A stretch of DNA of 64,000 nucleotides from Acetofilamentum sp. (lineage in GTDB: Bacteria; Bacteroidota; Bacteroidia; Bacteroidales; DYOH01): contig DYOH01000001.1 in the NCBI GenBank assembly GCA_020720625.1, positions 44,654-108,653 on the forward strand. The letters are read 5' to 3'. Made by a program: the position numbers and the translations under genes. The number at the start of each line of letters is the position of its first letter. Positions within the stretch are counted from its first letter, which is position 1. Under the pieces are notes generated by a model that worked only from the letters and a program-made list of their open reading frames with translations, did no database searches and was not told the DNA's origin. This document shows positions 55,327 through 63,946 of the stretch, piece after piece.

Positions 55327-57039
55327 TTATTTATTAACCAAATTGTTTTCACGCAAAATTGCTTTTGATACCCATGGCTCAGGTATCATTCTCCAGTTAT
55401 TATTTACTTGTAAATCAATATTTTGTATTTCCTTTAGATATTCCATCATATAATAACGTAAATCTTTTTCAGTCGAAAAAACTATGCGCGATGATAAATC
55501 CTGGCGGTTTATTCCGGCACCTTCAGTAAGATGTCCTCCGCCGCCGTTACCTCTGTATGAATTTATGGCCACTTTGTATTTAGTATTCAATTCGAATTTT
55601 GTTCCATCGCTTAGTTTCTCAATTTTGATTCTTTCTCCTGCTTTTTTAGTTAAATCTACAGTGTAATCAATGCCTTCGGCGGAATCGAAATTATAACCCG
55701 GATTTTTTAAATTTTGGCCATTTTCGGCGAATTGCAAAAGTGTATCTTTTTCCGATTGCATTGTATTTACCCATAGAGAATAAGAATATTCAAGATAATT
55801 TTTTATTTCCAGGCCTGATAACTCCATGGTATAGAGCAGATTTTCGTATCTGTACAGATTAAATAGTTCTGACATCAGAATTTTTCCCGGATTTATGTTC
55901 ATTTTGGTTTGCAAGGGCGCTGCAAAAGAGATTTGTGCGTTTCCAATTTTTAGTTGCAAGTTGTGAATCAAATCCATAAATTCATTATCCTTATAAAATA
56001 TGTTTTTTGTAGATAATGTATCATTTAATGTAGCAATTTCCTCGTTCACATAGGCATCAATGCGGGCAATATCTTTAGCAAAATGATTTATAAATCCCGA
56101 ATCGGGCACGAAATCCGAAACATTTATCAAATCGCCGAATGAAAAAAGTTCGTATTCGTGTTTTTTTTCGTTCCACTGCAGGTTAATGCTTAAATGAGCT
56201 AGATTTTGCGCTCGTGATCCGGGGTTGAGCAACCACACAGTATCGCCCGATTGAGACACAATTTTTTCGGCAAGCGGACGGTGGTCATGTCCACAAATTA
56301 CGGCATTAAATCCATCAACCGTTTCTGCAATATGCCGCGCAGCATCTTCGGCCATTTTGGGAGCATTACTTTCTCCGGCACCGGTATGAAAAAGGCCAAT
56401 AATGATATCCGGATCGTGTTTTTCTTTGGCCACTTTTATCCAAAATTCGGCCGACTCCTTTAAATCCATAAATTCAATACCCGAATAAATATTTTGCGGC
56501 AACCAATACGGAATATGGGGTGTAATTAAGCCGATCACAACAATTTTAATTTTACTACGGATTAAAAAAGCATAAGGTTGGAAATAAGGCTGTTTTGTAC
56601 TATCTATCATGGCATTGCCGGCCAGCCATGGGAAATCCGAATGGTCAACAAGTTTATCGTAAACCTGATGTCCGGCTTCAATATCATGATTACCAAGGCT
56701 TGCAGCATCATAGCTTAAATAATTCATTACCCTGGCTACCAAATGAGTATTTAAAGTATCGATAAAATTTGCGAAATATACACTTGGTTGACCCTGAATA
56801 ATGTCGCCATTATCAAGCAATAGCGTAATGGTATCTTTTCTGCTTCTCTGATGATTTAGAAATGTACTTACATGTGCTAATGAAGCATTTAGGCTGTCCT
56901 TTTTTAAATAATCATAGGGAAAAAGCACGCCATGAACATCGGATGTAAAATAAAAATCCAACACATGATTCTTATTTTCCTGTTGACAGCTACTAAAAAG
57001 TAATACTAAACTAAGTAAGAAAAAAAATGTTTTTTTCAT
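55327..57039 (-). CDS. lipoprotein 5'-nucleotidase/cyclic phosphodiesterase
   Basis: 570 residues. Lipobox FSSC (Cys18) after a hydrophobic signal. An N-terminal calcineurin-like phosphoesterase (about 25-290; FTSDVHGVLFPYD, DNGDIIQGQP, GNHDIEAG, GLFHTGA, CGHDHRPL) is followed by the 5'-nucleotidase C-terminal domain (about 330-545; GYNFDSAEGIDYTVDL, NSYRGNGGGGHL). The family hydrolyses 5'- and 2',3'-cyclic nucleotides or other phosphoesters in the periplasm. It lacks UDP-sugar marks and the substrate is unknown. It stands alone on the minus strand, divergent from the kinase-RapZ gene. Confidence 0.9.
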   Translation of the reverse strand: MKKTFFFLLSLVLLFSSCQQENKNHVLDFYFTSDVHGVLFPYDYLKKDSLNASLAHVSTFLNHQRSRKDTITLLLDNGDIIQGQPSVYFANFIDTLNTHLVARVMNYLSYDAASLGNHDIEAGHQVYDKLVDHSDFPWLAGNAMIDSTKQPYFQPYAFLIRSKIKIVVIGLITPHIPYWLPQNIYSGIEFMDLKESAEFWIKVAKEKHDPDIIIGLFHTGAGESNAPKMAEDAARHIAETVDGFNAVICGHDHRPLAEKIVSQSGDTVWLLNPGSRAQNLAHLSINLQWNEKKHEYELFSFGDLINVSDFVPDSGFINHFAKDIARIDAYVNEEIATLNDTLSTKNIFYKDNEFMDLIHNLQLKIGNAQISFAAPLQTKMNINPGKILMSELFNLYRYENLLYTMELSGLEIKNYLEYSYSLWVNTMQSEKDTLLQFAENGQNLKNPGYNFDSAEGIDYTVDLTKKAGERIKIEKLSDGTKFELNTKYKVAINSYRGNGGGGHLTEGAGINRQDLSSRIVFSTEKDLRYYMMEYLKEIQNIDLQVNNNWRMIPEPWVSKAILRENNLVNK

Positions 57040-57179
57040 TTAATAATGTAATTAATTGGTATATATCTTATTTTTGAGTAAAAGCACCCGCAGACCATAG
57101 TTGCACAAATTTTTATACATTTTATGGCATAATCAAAAAGCTGATTGTTTTTTTATACATTCGCAATAATTATTTATTT

Positions 57180-58589
57180 ATGGCCTGTAAAGATATAATT
57201 TTAGAATTAGCTTCGAAAATATTAAATTCAACACAAATAACTTGTTTTGAGTTAAACCCATCTGCGTCAGGTAGAAAATACTACAGGTGCAGCAATTCTG
57301 TTGAATCAATACTTATTGTATATAATCTAGATGTTGATGAGAATAAAGCCTATATCAATTGGACCGGATTTTTAGAGAATAACGGCATAAATGTACCCAA
57401 GGCTTCATTTTTTGAGAATCCTAATTTCTATGTTGTTCAGGATTTGGGAAAAAATACATTATTCGACGAAATAATCGATTCTTTTTCTGGCAAAAATCAA
57501 TTAAATGTTGAACATCTATTACAATTAAGCCTTAGTCAGTTGGCACGACTACAATTTTTACAGGCCGAAGCTCTAAATATTTTTTATCCTATTAAATATG
57601 TAAGCGAGAGAGAATTATATTGGGATTTGAATTATTTTAAGTATAATTTTTTAAAAATTGCTGATGTAGGTTTTCATGAAGCGCATTTACAGGACGACTT
57701 TGATAACTATATTCTACGGATGAAAGAATTTGGGCTTAAGGGCTTGCAATTTCGTGATTTTCAATCAAGAAACATCATTTTGTATGTAAATGATGTATAT
57801 TTTATTGATTTTCAAGGAATAAGAATTGGTGATGTAGTTTATGATGCCGTTTCATTACTGTATCAATCTAGGTTAAAATTGTCCGATAAGCTTATCGAAA
57901 AATTAAAGGAATATTATAAATCAGAATTAGCAAAATATATTTCTTTCGACAAGCAGGTGTTTGAAAAGGATTGGCACCTGCAGGCGCTTTTCAGAAATTT
58001 ACAAACCTTGGGAGCCTACGGTTTACTTGGCATGGTTAGAAACAAGCACATGTTTCAACAACCTTTGCAAAATGCTATTCAGCGGCTTCATTCCTTGTTG
58101 CAAAAGTCCGATTTTGATGATTTTCGCGAAATAAAAAAAATTTCTTTACAACTATTTAATAATAAGCAAATTAAGCAATACATGAACACAGCAAATCTTC
58201 AAGTTAAAATACAGAGTTTTTCTTTCAAAAAAGGGGTTCCATTAGACGAAACCGAGCATGGCGGTGGATACATATTCGATTGCAGGGCGGTTAATAATCC
58301 CGGCAGGGTAGAAGGCCTAAAACAAAAAAATGGCAAAGACCTTGAAGTTATCGAATTTTTGGAAAATGAACCAGAAATGATTGATTTTTTGGGCGATGTT
58401 TATGCTATCGTTTCAAAACATGTGGATAAATATTTGCTTAATCACTACGAGTATTTAAGCGTATCTTTCGGATGTACAGGTGGGCAACACCGCTCCGTAT
58501 ATTCATCAGAAAAATTAGCCCTTTATTTGCAAAAGAAATACGCATCAAAAATATCTATATCATTATCTCATAGAGAATTATCTAAATGA
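57180..58589 (+). CDS. APH-family kinase fused to RapZ C-terminal domain
   Basis: 469 residues. Residues 1-310 are an aminoglycoside-phosphotransferase-like kinase similar to anomeric sugar kinase AmgK: FRDFQSRNIIL with catalytic Asp193 and Asn198, and metal-binding Asp210 in FIDFQG; the usual His of the HxD motif is Phe191. Residues about 340-469 match the RapZ C-terminal domain: FDCRAVNNPGRVEGL, GCTGGQHRSV (431-440) and SLSHREL. In E. coli this domain senses GlcN6P to control GlmS. It overlaps by 4 nt a MurU-like nucleotidyltransferase gene. AmgK and MurU together salvage MurNAc in cell-wall recycling; the substrate here is inferred. Confidence 0.9.
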   Translation: MACKDIILELASKILNSTQITCFELNPSASGRKYYRCSNSVESILIVYNLDVDENKAYINWTGFLENNGINVPKASFFENPNFYVVQDLGKNTLFDEIIDSFSGKNQLNVEHLLQLSLSQLARLQFLQAEALNIFYPIKYVSERELYWDLNYFKYNFLKIADVGFHEAHLQDDFDNYILRMKEFGLKGLQFRDFQSRNIILYVNDVYFIDFQGIRIGDVVYDAVSLLYQSRLKLSDKLIEKLKEYYKSELAKYISFDKQVFEKDWHLQALFRNLQTLGAYGLLGMVRNKHMFQQPLQNAIQRLHSLLQKSDFDDFREIKKISLQLFNNKQIKQYMNTANLQVKIQSFSFKKGVPLDETEHGGGYIFDCRAVNNPGRVEGLKQKNGKDLEVIEFLENEPEMIDFLGDVYAIVSKHVDKYLLNHYEYLSVSFGCTGGQHRSVYSSEKLALYLQKKYASKISISLSHRELSK

Positions 58590-59281
58590 AAGCCTTTGTT
58601 TTAGCTGCCGGTTTGGGCACAAGATTAGGATATCTTACCAATAATAAACCAAAGGCCTTGGTAGAGTACCGGGAAAAAACACTCTTACAGTGGGTTATAG
58701 AAAAGTTGAAAAATGAAGGATTTACGCAAATCATTATCAATATTCATCACTTTGGAGAGCAAATAATTCAGTTTATTGAAGCCAATAATTCATTTGGGCT
58801 AAATATTTATTTTTCAGACGAGCGGGCTATGTTGCTCGATACCGGAGGGGCTATTCTGCATGCAAGTCATTTGCTAAGTGATACTTCAGATATACTAATT
58901 TATAATGTTGATATACTGAGTAATATTTCTTTGGAAAAACTTGTAAATTATCATCTTAGGAATAATGCTTTGGCCACATTATCTTTAAGTAAGCGAAATA
59001 GCAGCCGACAATTGCTTTTTAATACAAACTTTGAGCTAAAAGCATGGAAAAACATACAAACAAATCAAATTAAAGGAAAATATTCCGAGGGTTTAGATGC
59101 ATTTTCATTTAACGGAATCCATATCATTTCGAATCAGATTTTTCGTCAGATTACCGAAAGCGGAAAATTTTCTATCATTGATTTATATTTGCGTCTGGCC
59201 GAAAATCAGTCTATTTTAGGGTATTATACACCTGAATACTATTTTCGTGATATGGGAAAATTAGCTGATTTAATGGAATAA
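58586..59281 (+). CDS. MurU-like sugar-1-phosphate nucleotidyltransferase
   Basis: 231 residues with the nucleotidyltransferase signature AAGLGTRLGYLTNNKPKAL, an Asp in YNVDIL for metal binding and a C-terminal YYFRDMGKLAD. Size and context fit MurU (N-acetylmuramate alpha-1-phosphate uridylyltransferase) or a related NDP-sugar enzyme. It overlaps by 4 nt the kinase-RapZ gene, giving a kinase/uridylyltransferase pair. The sugar cannot be fixed from sequence: MurNAc is the best-supported guess, and a glycerol-manno-heptose or other sugar is possible. Confidence 0.9.
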   Translation: MKAFVLAAGLGTRLGYLTNNKPKALVEYREKTLLQWVIEKLKNEGFTQIIINIHHFGEQIIQFIEANNSFGLNIYFSDERAMLLDTGGAILHASHLLSDTSDILIYNVDILSNISLEKLVNYHLRNNALATLSLSKRNSSRQLLFNTNFELKAWKNIQTNQIKGKYSEGLDAFSFNGIHIISNQIFRQITESGKFSIIDLYLRLAENQSILGYYTPEYYFRDMGKLADLME

Positions 59282-59331
59282 TGCACCTAATTGAGCACAA
59301 GTTAGGTTAATAAGCAAAAAAAAGCAATAGA

Positions 59332-60354
59332 ATGAAGAAAATAATAATAACAGGTTCAGCGGGATTTATTGGCTATCATTTAACCAATCTTCTTGCAAAG
59401 TGCAATAATTATGAGATTATTGCCATAGATAATATAAATTCATACTATGATATACAGTTGAAATTAGACCGCTTGGAACAGCTCGGTATTTCTAAAGATT
59501 TACTAGCCGAAAATCAACCAATAAAAAGCTTAAAATATAAGAATTTAGTTTTTTATAAAACAGATTTAAATAATTTTCATCAGTTGGAGAAAATATTTAA
59601 ATATATTTATCCGGAAGTTGTTTGTCATTTGGCAGCACAAGCAGGTGTTCGCTATAGTATTTCGCATCCCGAAGAATACATTTCGAATAATATTAATGCA
59701 TTTTTTAATATTCTGAAATTGAGCACCGATTTTTCTGTTCATCATTTAGTATATGCTAGTAGTTCAAGTGTTTATGGTTTAACAGGAGAACAAATCTATT
59801 CAGAGCATCAAAGCACCGAAAAGCCAATAAGTTTATATGCAGCAACCAAAAAGAGCAACGAATTATTGGCTCACGTTTATAGTCATATTTACCAGATATA
59901 TACTACCGGATTGCGATTTTTTACTGTTTACGGCCCATGGGGCAGACCGGATATGGCGCCAATCTTGTTTTCAAAAGCAATCTTGTCAGGCGAAGCCATA
60001 CAAGTTTTCAATAATGGTCATTTAGAAAGGGATTTTACTTATATTGATGATATAGTTAAGGGGGTAGAATCAGTTATAAATAAAGATATTAACCTACGAG
60101 ATGAATATTTCAAAATATATAATATCGGACGAGGAAAACCCGAAAAACTGATGCATTTTATTTCGGAGCTAGAGAAAAGTTTTGGAATTACAGCACAAAA
60201 AGAATATTTAGAGATGCAAAAAGGTGATGTTTTGAAAACTTTTGCCGATATTTCGGAATTAAAGAACGATTTTGGGTATTCGCCTCAAACCAATATAGAA
60301 AAGGGAATACCCGAATTTGTAAAATGGTTTAAAATTTACTATGATTACAATTAA
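59332..60354 (+). CDS. UDP-glucuronate 4-epimerase-like extended SDR
   Basis: 340 residues. NAD-binding GSAGFIG at the start, catalytic SSSSVYG, YAATKKSNE with Tyr/Lys, and TVYGPWGRPDMAP, the pattern of UDP-glucuronate 4-epimerase-type enzymes (the 'GRPDMA' motif is typical). It provides UDP-galacturonate or a related sugar nucleotide for envelope polysaccharides. It begins 50 nt after the MurU-like gene and overlaps the deacetylase-like gene by 14 nt. Confidence 0.92.
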   Translation: MKKIIITGSAGFIGYHLTNLLAKCNNYEIIAIDNINSYYDIQLKLDRLEQLGISKDLLAENQPIKSLKYKNLVFYKTDLNNFHQLEKIFKYIYPEVVCHLAAQAGVRYSISHPEEYISNNINAFFNILKLSTDFSVHHLVYASSSSVYGLTGEQIYSEHQSTEKPISLYAATKKSNELLAHVYSHIYQIYTTGLRFFTVYGPWGRPDMAPILFSKAILSGEAIQVFNNGHLERDFTYIDDIVKGVESVINKDINLRDEYFKIYNIGRGKPEKLMHFISELEKSFGITAQKEYLEMQKGDVLKTFADISELKNDFGYSPQTNIEKGIPEFVKWFKIYYDYN

Positions 60355-61678
60355 AATTCCTTCAAATTACCGGGCAGAACGAGCCTATTTGCTGCATATT
60401 ATTTTTGAGGACAGGTTGGGTATAAGCTATGAGGTAGAGCCTGGCTCCGAAAATCATACAATCATTGTTTTGCCAAATGGCAATACCATTATTTTCGAAG
60501 ATCATTTTTTTTCATTGTACAATGAAAATAAGTCCTATTTAAGCGAAGAAAATTTACCTGCACAGGTTGATTTTTTGGTCAATCGGGATTATTTTCAAGA
60601 TGGCCTTGCTGTTTTTTTTGGATTGGCCGAGATGGAGATACAGGAAAACCAAATTTTACTAAAAGCCGATTTACCTGCACAGATATTTTTTCTGCTAAGT
60701 CGCTGGGAAGAAAAAGTAATACAAGAAAGAGATGAATTAGGCCGTCCGAAAGAAAAAAGCCTTTTTGTTGTAAAATTGCATTTAAACGAGCGCCCTTTGG
60801 TCGACGAGTATATCACAGCCATTGCATCGTTAATACAAAAATCTGGTTATGAGAAGTTTAATGTCAAGAAGCATTATCAGGTAATTCCTTCACATGATGT
60901 TGATTTTGTAAAAAAGTGGAGAAATACTTTTCATGCCTGGAAAGAAATTGGGGGTGATACGTTTAAACGAAGAAATATTACGCGGGCTCTCTATAACTTC
61001 ACACTTTGGAGTGCCTCAAAATTGAAACTTTTAGATGAACCCAATAATACCATCGATGAATTGATTCAAAAATCACTGATAAATAATCGAAAAGCAGTTT
61101 TCTTCTTTATGTCCGGTGGAGAAACTCAATGGGATAATTATTTACCAGAGGATGCAGAAATAATTAAACGCTGGGCAGATAAAATAGTGGCATCGAAATT
61201 TAGTCTGGGAATACATCCAAGCATCGAAGCCGCAAAAAATGCCGATTTATTGAAAGAAGAGCTTACAAATTATAAGCAATTGGTTCAGTATCAGATATGC
61301 TGTAGCAGACAGCATTATCTCAAAATGTTAATACCTGAAACATGGAATATGCTCGATGATAATAACTTAGGCTGGGATAGCAGTTGCGGATTTTCACATC
61401 ATGTTGGCTTTAGGTGCGGAACATCTTATCCTTTTAGAGTGTTTGATATAGATTCGCGTAAAATATTAAAATTGAGAGAAAAACCTTTAATCTTAATGGA
61501 TACGGCAATTGTTGAACACATGAAATTGACAGAGAAAGACGCTATTGACAGGGTTAGGGTACTAAAGAGAACCATAAAAACTTATGGTGGGGAATTTGTT
61601 TTTTTATTGCATAATTCATCCTTACGCGCATTTGAGTATCGAAATCACAAAAACTTTTTTGAAGAATTATACAAATAA
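60341..61678 (+). CDS. polysaccharide deacetylase-like protein
   Basis: 445 residues. About 200 N-terminal residues (the DUF7033-like region of large Bacteroidota deacetylases) precede a NodB-like core with the metal-binding PSHDVDF and HPS motif in LGIHPSIEAAKN, and a late EHMKL that may close the site. No signal peptide is seen, so it acts in the cytosol or is anchored by partners. It is the last gene of the kinase-RapZ/MurU/epimerase group, overlapping the epimerase by 14 nt, so it may work on a sugar nucleotide or lipid-linked polysaccharide. Confidence 0.82.
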   Translation: MITIKIPSNYRAERAYLLHIIFEDRLGISYEVEPGSENHTIIVLPNGNTIIFEDHFFSLYNENKSYLSEENLPAQVDFLVNRDYFQDGLAVFFGLAEMEIQENQILLKADLPAQIFFLLSRWEEKVIQERDELGRPKEKSLFVVKLHLNERPLVDEYITAIASLIQKSGYEKFNVKKHYQVIPSHDVDFVKKWRNTFHAWKEIGGDTFKRRNITRALYNFTLWSASKLKLLDEPNNTIDELIQKSLINNRKAVFFFMSGGETQWDNYLPEDAEIIKRWADKIVASKFSLGIHPSIEAAKNADLLKEELTNYKQLVQYQICCSRQHYLKMLIPETWNMLDDNNLGWDSSCGFSHHVGFRCGTSYPFRVFDIDSRKILKLREKPLILMDTAIVEHMKLTEKDAIDRVRVLKRTIKTYGGEFVFLLHNSSLRAFEYRNHKNFFEELYK

Positions 61679-61679
61679 T

Positions 61680-62477
61680 TTACCTTTTTTCAGCAACAAA
61701 CCACGGATTCAATAATTCCGGTTTATTGTAGGTCATCTCAATCCCCGATTCATACTGCCAAACATTGCCACCAGCATATTTTAAAACAGCATGTGCCGCC
61801 GCAGTATCCCATTCCATTGTAGGTGCCATGCGTGGGTAAATGTGCGCGTTACCTTCGGCAATGATGCATAATTTTAGTGAGCTGCCAATTGTTTTGTATG
61901 AAATATTTTTATGCGTTTTTTTCAGATTGTTGATAAATGATTCGGTTTCTTTATTTAAATGGCTTCTGCTGGCAACAACAAAATATTGTCCATTTAGCTC
62001 ATTTATTGGTAATCTATTAGATTTTTGAATTAAATCTATAAAATTATCCGAAGGAATTTTTCCTTCAAACATATAAGAGCCATAGCCACGAGCGGCAAAA
62101 TATGTCTTTTTAAGAATTGGAGCATAAACAACGCCAAGCAAGGGCAAACCATTTTTTATTAATGCAATATTTACAGTAAATTCTCCATTTTTTTTGATAA
62201 ATTCTTTGGTACCATCCAATGGGTCAACCATCCAAAAAAAACTCCAATTCCGCCTTATTTCATATTCAATATTATTACCTTCTTCGCTCAAAATAGGATA
62301 AGGAGTATTACTAAGGAATTCAGTAATTATTTGATGCGCAGATTTGTCTGCTTCGGTTAAAGGTGATTTATCTTCTTTGTATTCTATACTGAATTCTTTA
62401 TGATATATTTCTTCTATTGCTTCACCTGCTTTAAATGCAGCGCTTATGGATAGCATAAGCAGTTCAATAACTTCCAT
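61680..62477 (-). CDS. cysQ: 3'(2'),5'-bisphosphate nucleotidase CysQ
   Basis: 265 residues with the inositol-monophosphatase fold: acidic LSEEGN, metal-binding DPLDGTKEFIKKNGEFTVN and the second Asp in MEWDTAAAHAVLK. It removes the 3'-phosphate from PAP, the toxic by-product of sulfate activation. It is divergent from cysD with two back-to-back promoters between them, which fits shared control of the sulfate pathway. Its 3' end is 1 nt from the deacetylase-like gene, convergent. Confidence 0.94.
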   Translation of the reverse strand: MEVIELLMLSISAAFKAGEAIEEIYHKEFSIEYKEDKSPLTEADKSAHQIITEFLSNTPYPILSEEGNNIEYEIRRNWSFFWMVDPLDGTKEFIKKNGEFTVNIALIKNGLPLLGVVYAPILKKTYFAARGYGSYMFEGKIPSDNFIDLIQKSNRLPINELNGQYFVVASRSHLNKETESFINNLKKTHKNISYKTIGSSLKLCIIAEGNAHIYPRMAPTMEWDTAAAHAVLKYAGGNVWQYESGIEMTYNKPELLNPWFVAEKR

Positions 62478-62491
62478 GCAAATGAATAAGA

Positions 62492-62522
62492 TTTGATTAA
62501 AAACAACTAATTATTACTTTTG
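62492..62522 (+). promoter_or_regulatory. promoter of cysD
   Basis: TTTG (62492-62495), a 19-nt spacer and TACTTTTG (62515-62522), a perfect TAnnTTTG. It leaves a 5' leader of about 75 nt before cysD. The divergent cysQ box starts 3 nt further on. Confidence 0.7.
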
Positions 62523-62525
62523 CAG

Positions 62526-62533
62526 CAAAGATA
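62526..62533 (-). promoter_or_regulatory. -7 element of cysQ
   Basis: Read on the minus strand it is TATCTTTG, a perfect TAnnTTTG, about 50 nt before the cysQ start at 62477. A near-match TTTC is found about 19 nt upstream at the -33 place. It lies 3 nt from the cysD -7 box, on the opposite strand. Confidence 0.6.
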
Positions 62534-62603
62534 AACTATTATAAATATCTTGAAAATATATTTTTTTATAAAAATTTACTTTTAGCAATACATTTAAATA
62601 TAT

Positions 62604-63509
62604 ATGGAAAATTACACGCTAAACCATTTGCGCGAGCTAGAAGCCGAGAGCATCTACGTAATGCGCGAAGTGGCAGCCCAATTTGAAAATCCGGCACTTT
62701 TGTTTTCTGGCGGAAAAGATTCTATCGTGATGGTGCATTTGGCAAAAAAAGCCTTCTGGCCTGCTCGCATGCCCTTTGTGCTTTTGCATATAGATACGGG
62801 GCACAATTTTCAAGAAACCCTTGATTTTCGCGACGAATTGGTAGCAGAATTATCTGTTCGTTTGGTTGTAGGCTCGGTAGAGGAGAGTATTAAAAAAGGC
62901 CGTGTGCAAGACGAAACCGGCTACAATGCCAGCAGAAATGTGGCACAAACCACTACTTTGCTTGATGCTATCGAAGCCGAAAAATTTGATGCAGCCATAG
63001 GCGGCGGACGCCGCGACGAGGAGAAGGCGCGCGCCAAAGAACGTTTTTTCAGTCACAGAGACGAATTTGGGCAATGGGATCCAAAGAATCAGCGCCCCGA
63101 GCTTTGGAATATTTTTAACGGACGCAAAAACATGGGCGAGCATTTTCGCGTTTTCCCTTTAAGTAATTGGACTGAAATGGATGTGTGGCAATACATTTAC
63201 ATGGAAAATATTGCTATTCCAAGTTTATATTACACCCATTCCCGCGAAGTATTTAACCGCGATGGCGTTTGGTTGGCCGTAGCTCCCTTTATGAAGTTGA
63301 AGCCCAACGAAAAAATTGAAGTGAAAGATGTACGTTGCCGCACTATTGGCGATATTACCAATACAGGATTATACCTTTCAACCGCAAATAGCATCGAAGA
63401 TATAATTCAGGAAGTTGCCGCTACACGCATCACCGAGCGAGGTATGCGCGCCGACGATAAGCGCTCCGAATCGGCTATGGAAGACCGTAAAAAAGAAGGA
63501 TATTTTTAA
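62604..63509 (+). CDS. cysD: sulfate adenylyltransferase subunit 2
   Basis: 301 residues. ATP sulfurylase small subunit, forming APS from sulfate and ATP with the GTPase CysN. The PP-loop SGGKDSIVMVHLAKKA (about 35-50) is clear, as are GGRRDEEKARAKERFFSHRD and the end SAMEDRKKEGYF. CysN, its usual next gene, is not within this window; a four-helix-bundle gene and a repeat array lie downstream instead, and CysN may follow beyond. It is divergent from cysQ. Confidence 0.97.
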   Translation: MENYTLNHLRELEAESIYVMREVAAQFENPALLFSGGKDSIVMVHLAKKAFWPARMPFVLLHIDTGHNFQETLDFRDELVAELSVRLVVGSVEESIKKGRVQDETGYNASRNVAQTTTLLDAIEAEKFDAAIGGGRRDEEKARAKERFFSHRDEFGQWDPKNQRPELWNIFNGRKNMGEHFRVFPLSNWTEMDVWQYIYMENIAIPSLYYTHSREVFNRDGVWLAVAPFMKLKPNEKIEVKDVRCRTIGDITNTGLYLSTANSIEDIIQEVAATRITERGMRADDKRSESAMEDRKKEGYF

Positions 63510-63516
63510 TAAATTA

Positions 63517-63540
63517 GTTTATAGTTAAGGGTTTATAGTT
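63517..63540. repeat. two GTTTATAGTT copies upstream of the four-helix-bundle gene
   Basis: GTTTATAGTT occurs at 63517-63526 and 63531-63540, 4 nt apart. It resembles the reverse complement of the CCATAAA repeat beyond the gene (GGTTTATGGTTT), so the gene lies between related repeats in inverted orientation. Confidence 0.55.
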
Positions 63541-63573
63541 GAATGTTGGTAATAAAAAGTTTAAAGAATTGAT

Positions 63574-63924
63574 ATGCAAAATTACAGAAATTTAGAGGTT
63601 TGGAAAAGAGCCATTGAGTTTTGTATAGAGCAATATAAGGTACTTGAGAAATTTCCCGCTTCAGAAATGTATGGATTAGTATCCCAAATGAAAAGAAGTG
63701 TTGTTAGTATTCCCTCAAATATTGCAGAAGGTGCCGGCAGAAATTCAATCGCAGCAGAGTTTAAAAGATTCTTATTTATATCAATAGGATCTGCCGCAGA
63801 GTTAGAAACACAAATAATCATAGCTAATAAACTGAATTTCACGGATAAATCAGTTTTTGATGCCTTGACTGAAGAACTCATTGTGATGCAAAAAATGCTA
63901 TATTCCTTAGTAAAAAAGCTTTAG
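63574..63924 (+). CDS. four-helix bundle protein (S23/IVP family)
   Basis: 116 residues, the full length of the family once named 23S rRNA intervening-sequence protein. The start NYRNLEVWKRAIEFCIEQYK, the segment QMKRSVVSIPSNIAEGAGRN and the end LVKKL are typical. It is all helical, forms pentamers in solved members and has no agreed function. It sits between cysD and the window edge, just where cysN is expected, and its 3' end lies in a perfect 24-bp palindrome followed by a 7-bp tandem repeat. Confidence 0.93.
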   Translation: MQNYRNLEVWKRAIEFCIEQYKVLEKFPASEMYGLVSQMKRSVVSIPSNIAEGAGRNSIAAEFKRFLFISIGSAAELETQIIIANKLNFTDKSVFDALTEELIVMQKMLYSLVKKL

Positions 63925-63946
63925 CTTTTTTACTAAGGAATATAGC
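63897..63946. repeat. perfect 24-bp inverted repeat across the stop codon
   Basis: The left arm (63897-63920) and right arm (63923-63946) are exact reverse complements with a TT loop (63921-63922). The left arm codes for the last residues of the four-helix-bundle protein and the TAG stop is 63922-63924. An AAAAAAG / CTTTTTT core lies near the centre. As RNA it forms a very long hairpin that could serve as a terminator or a stability element. Confidence 0.9.
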
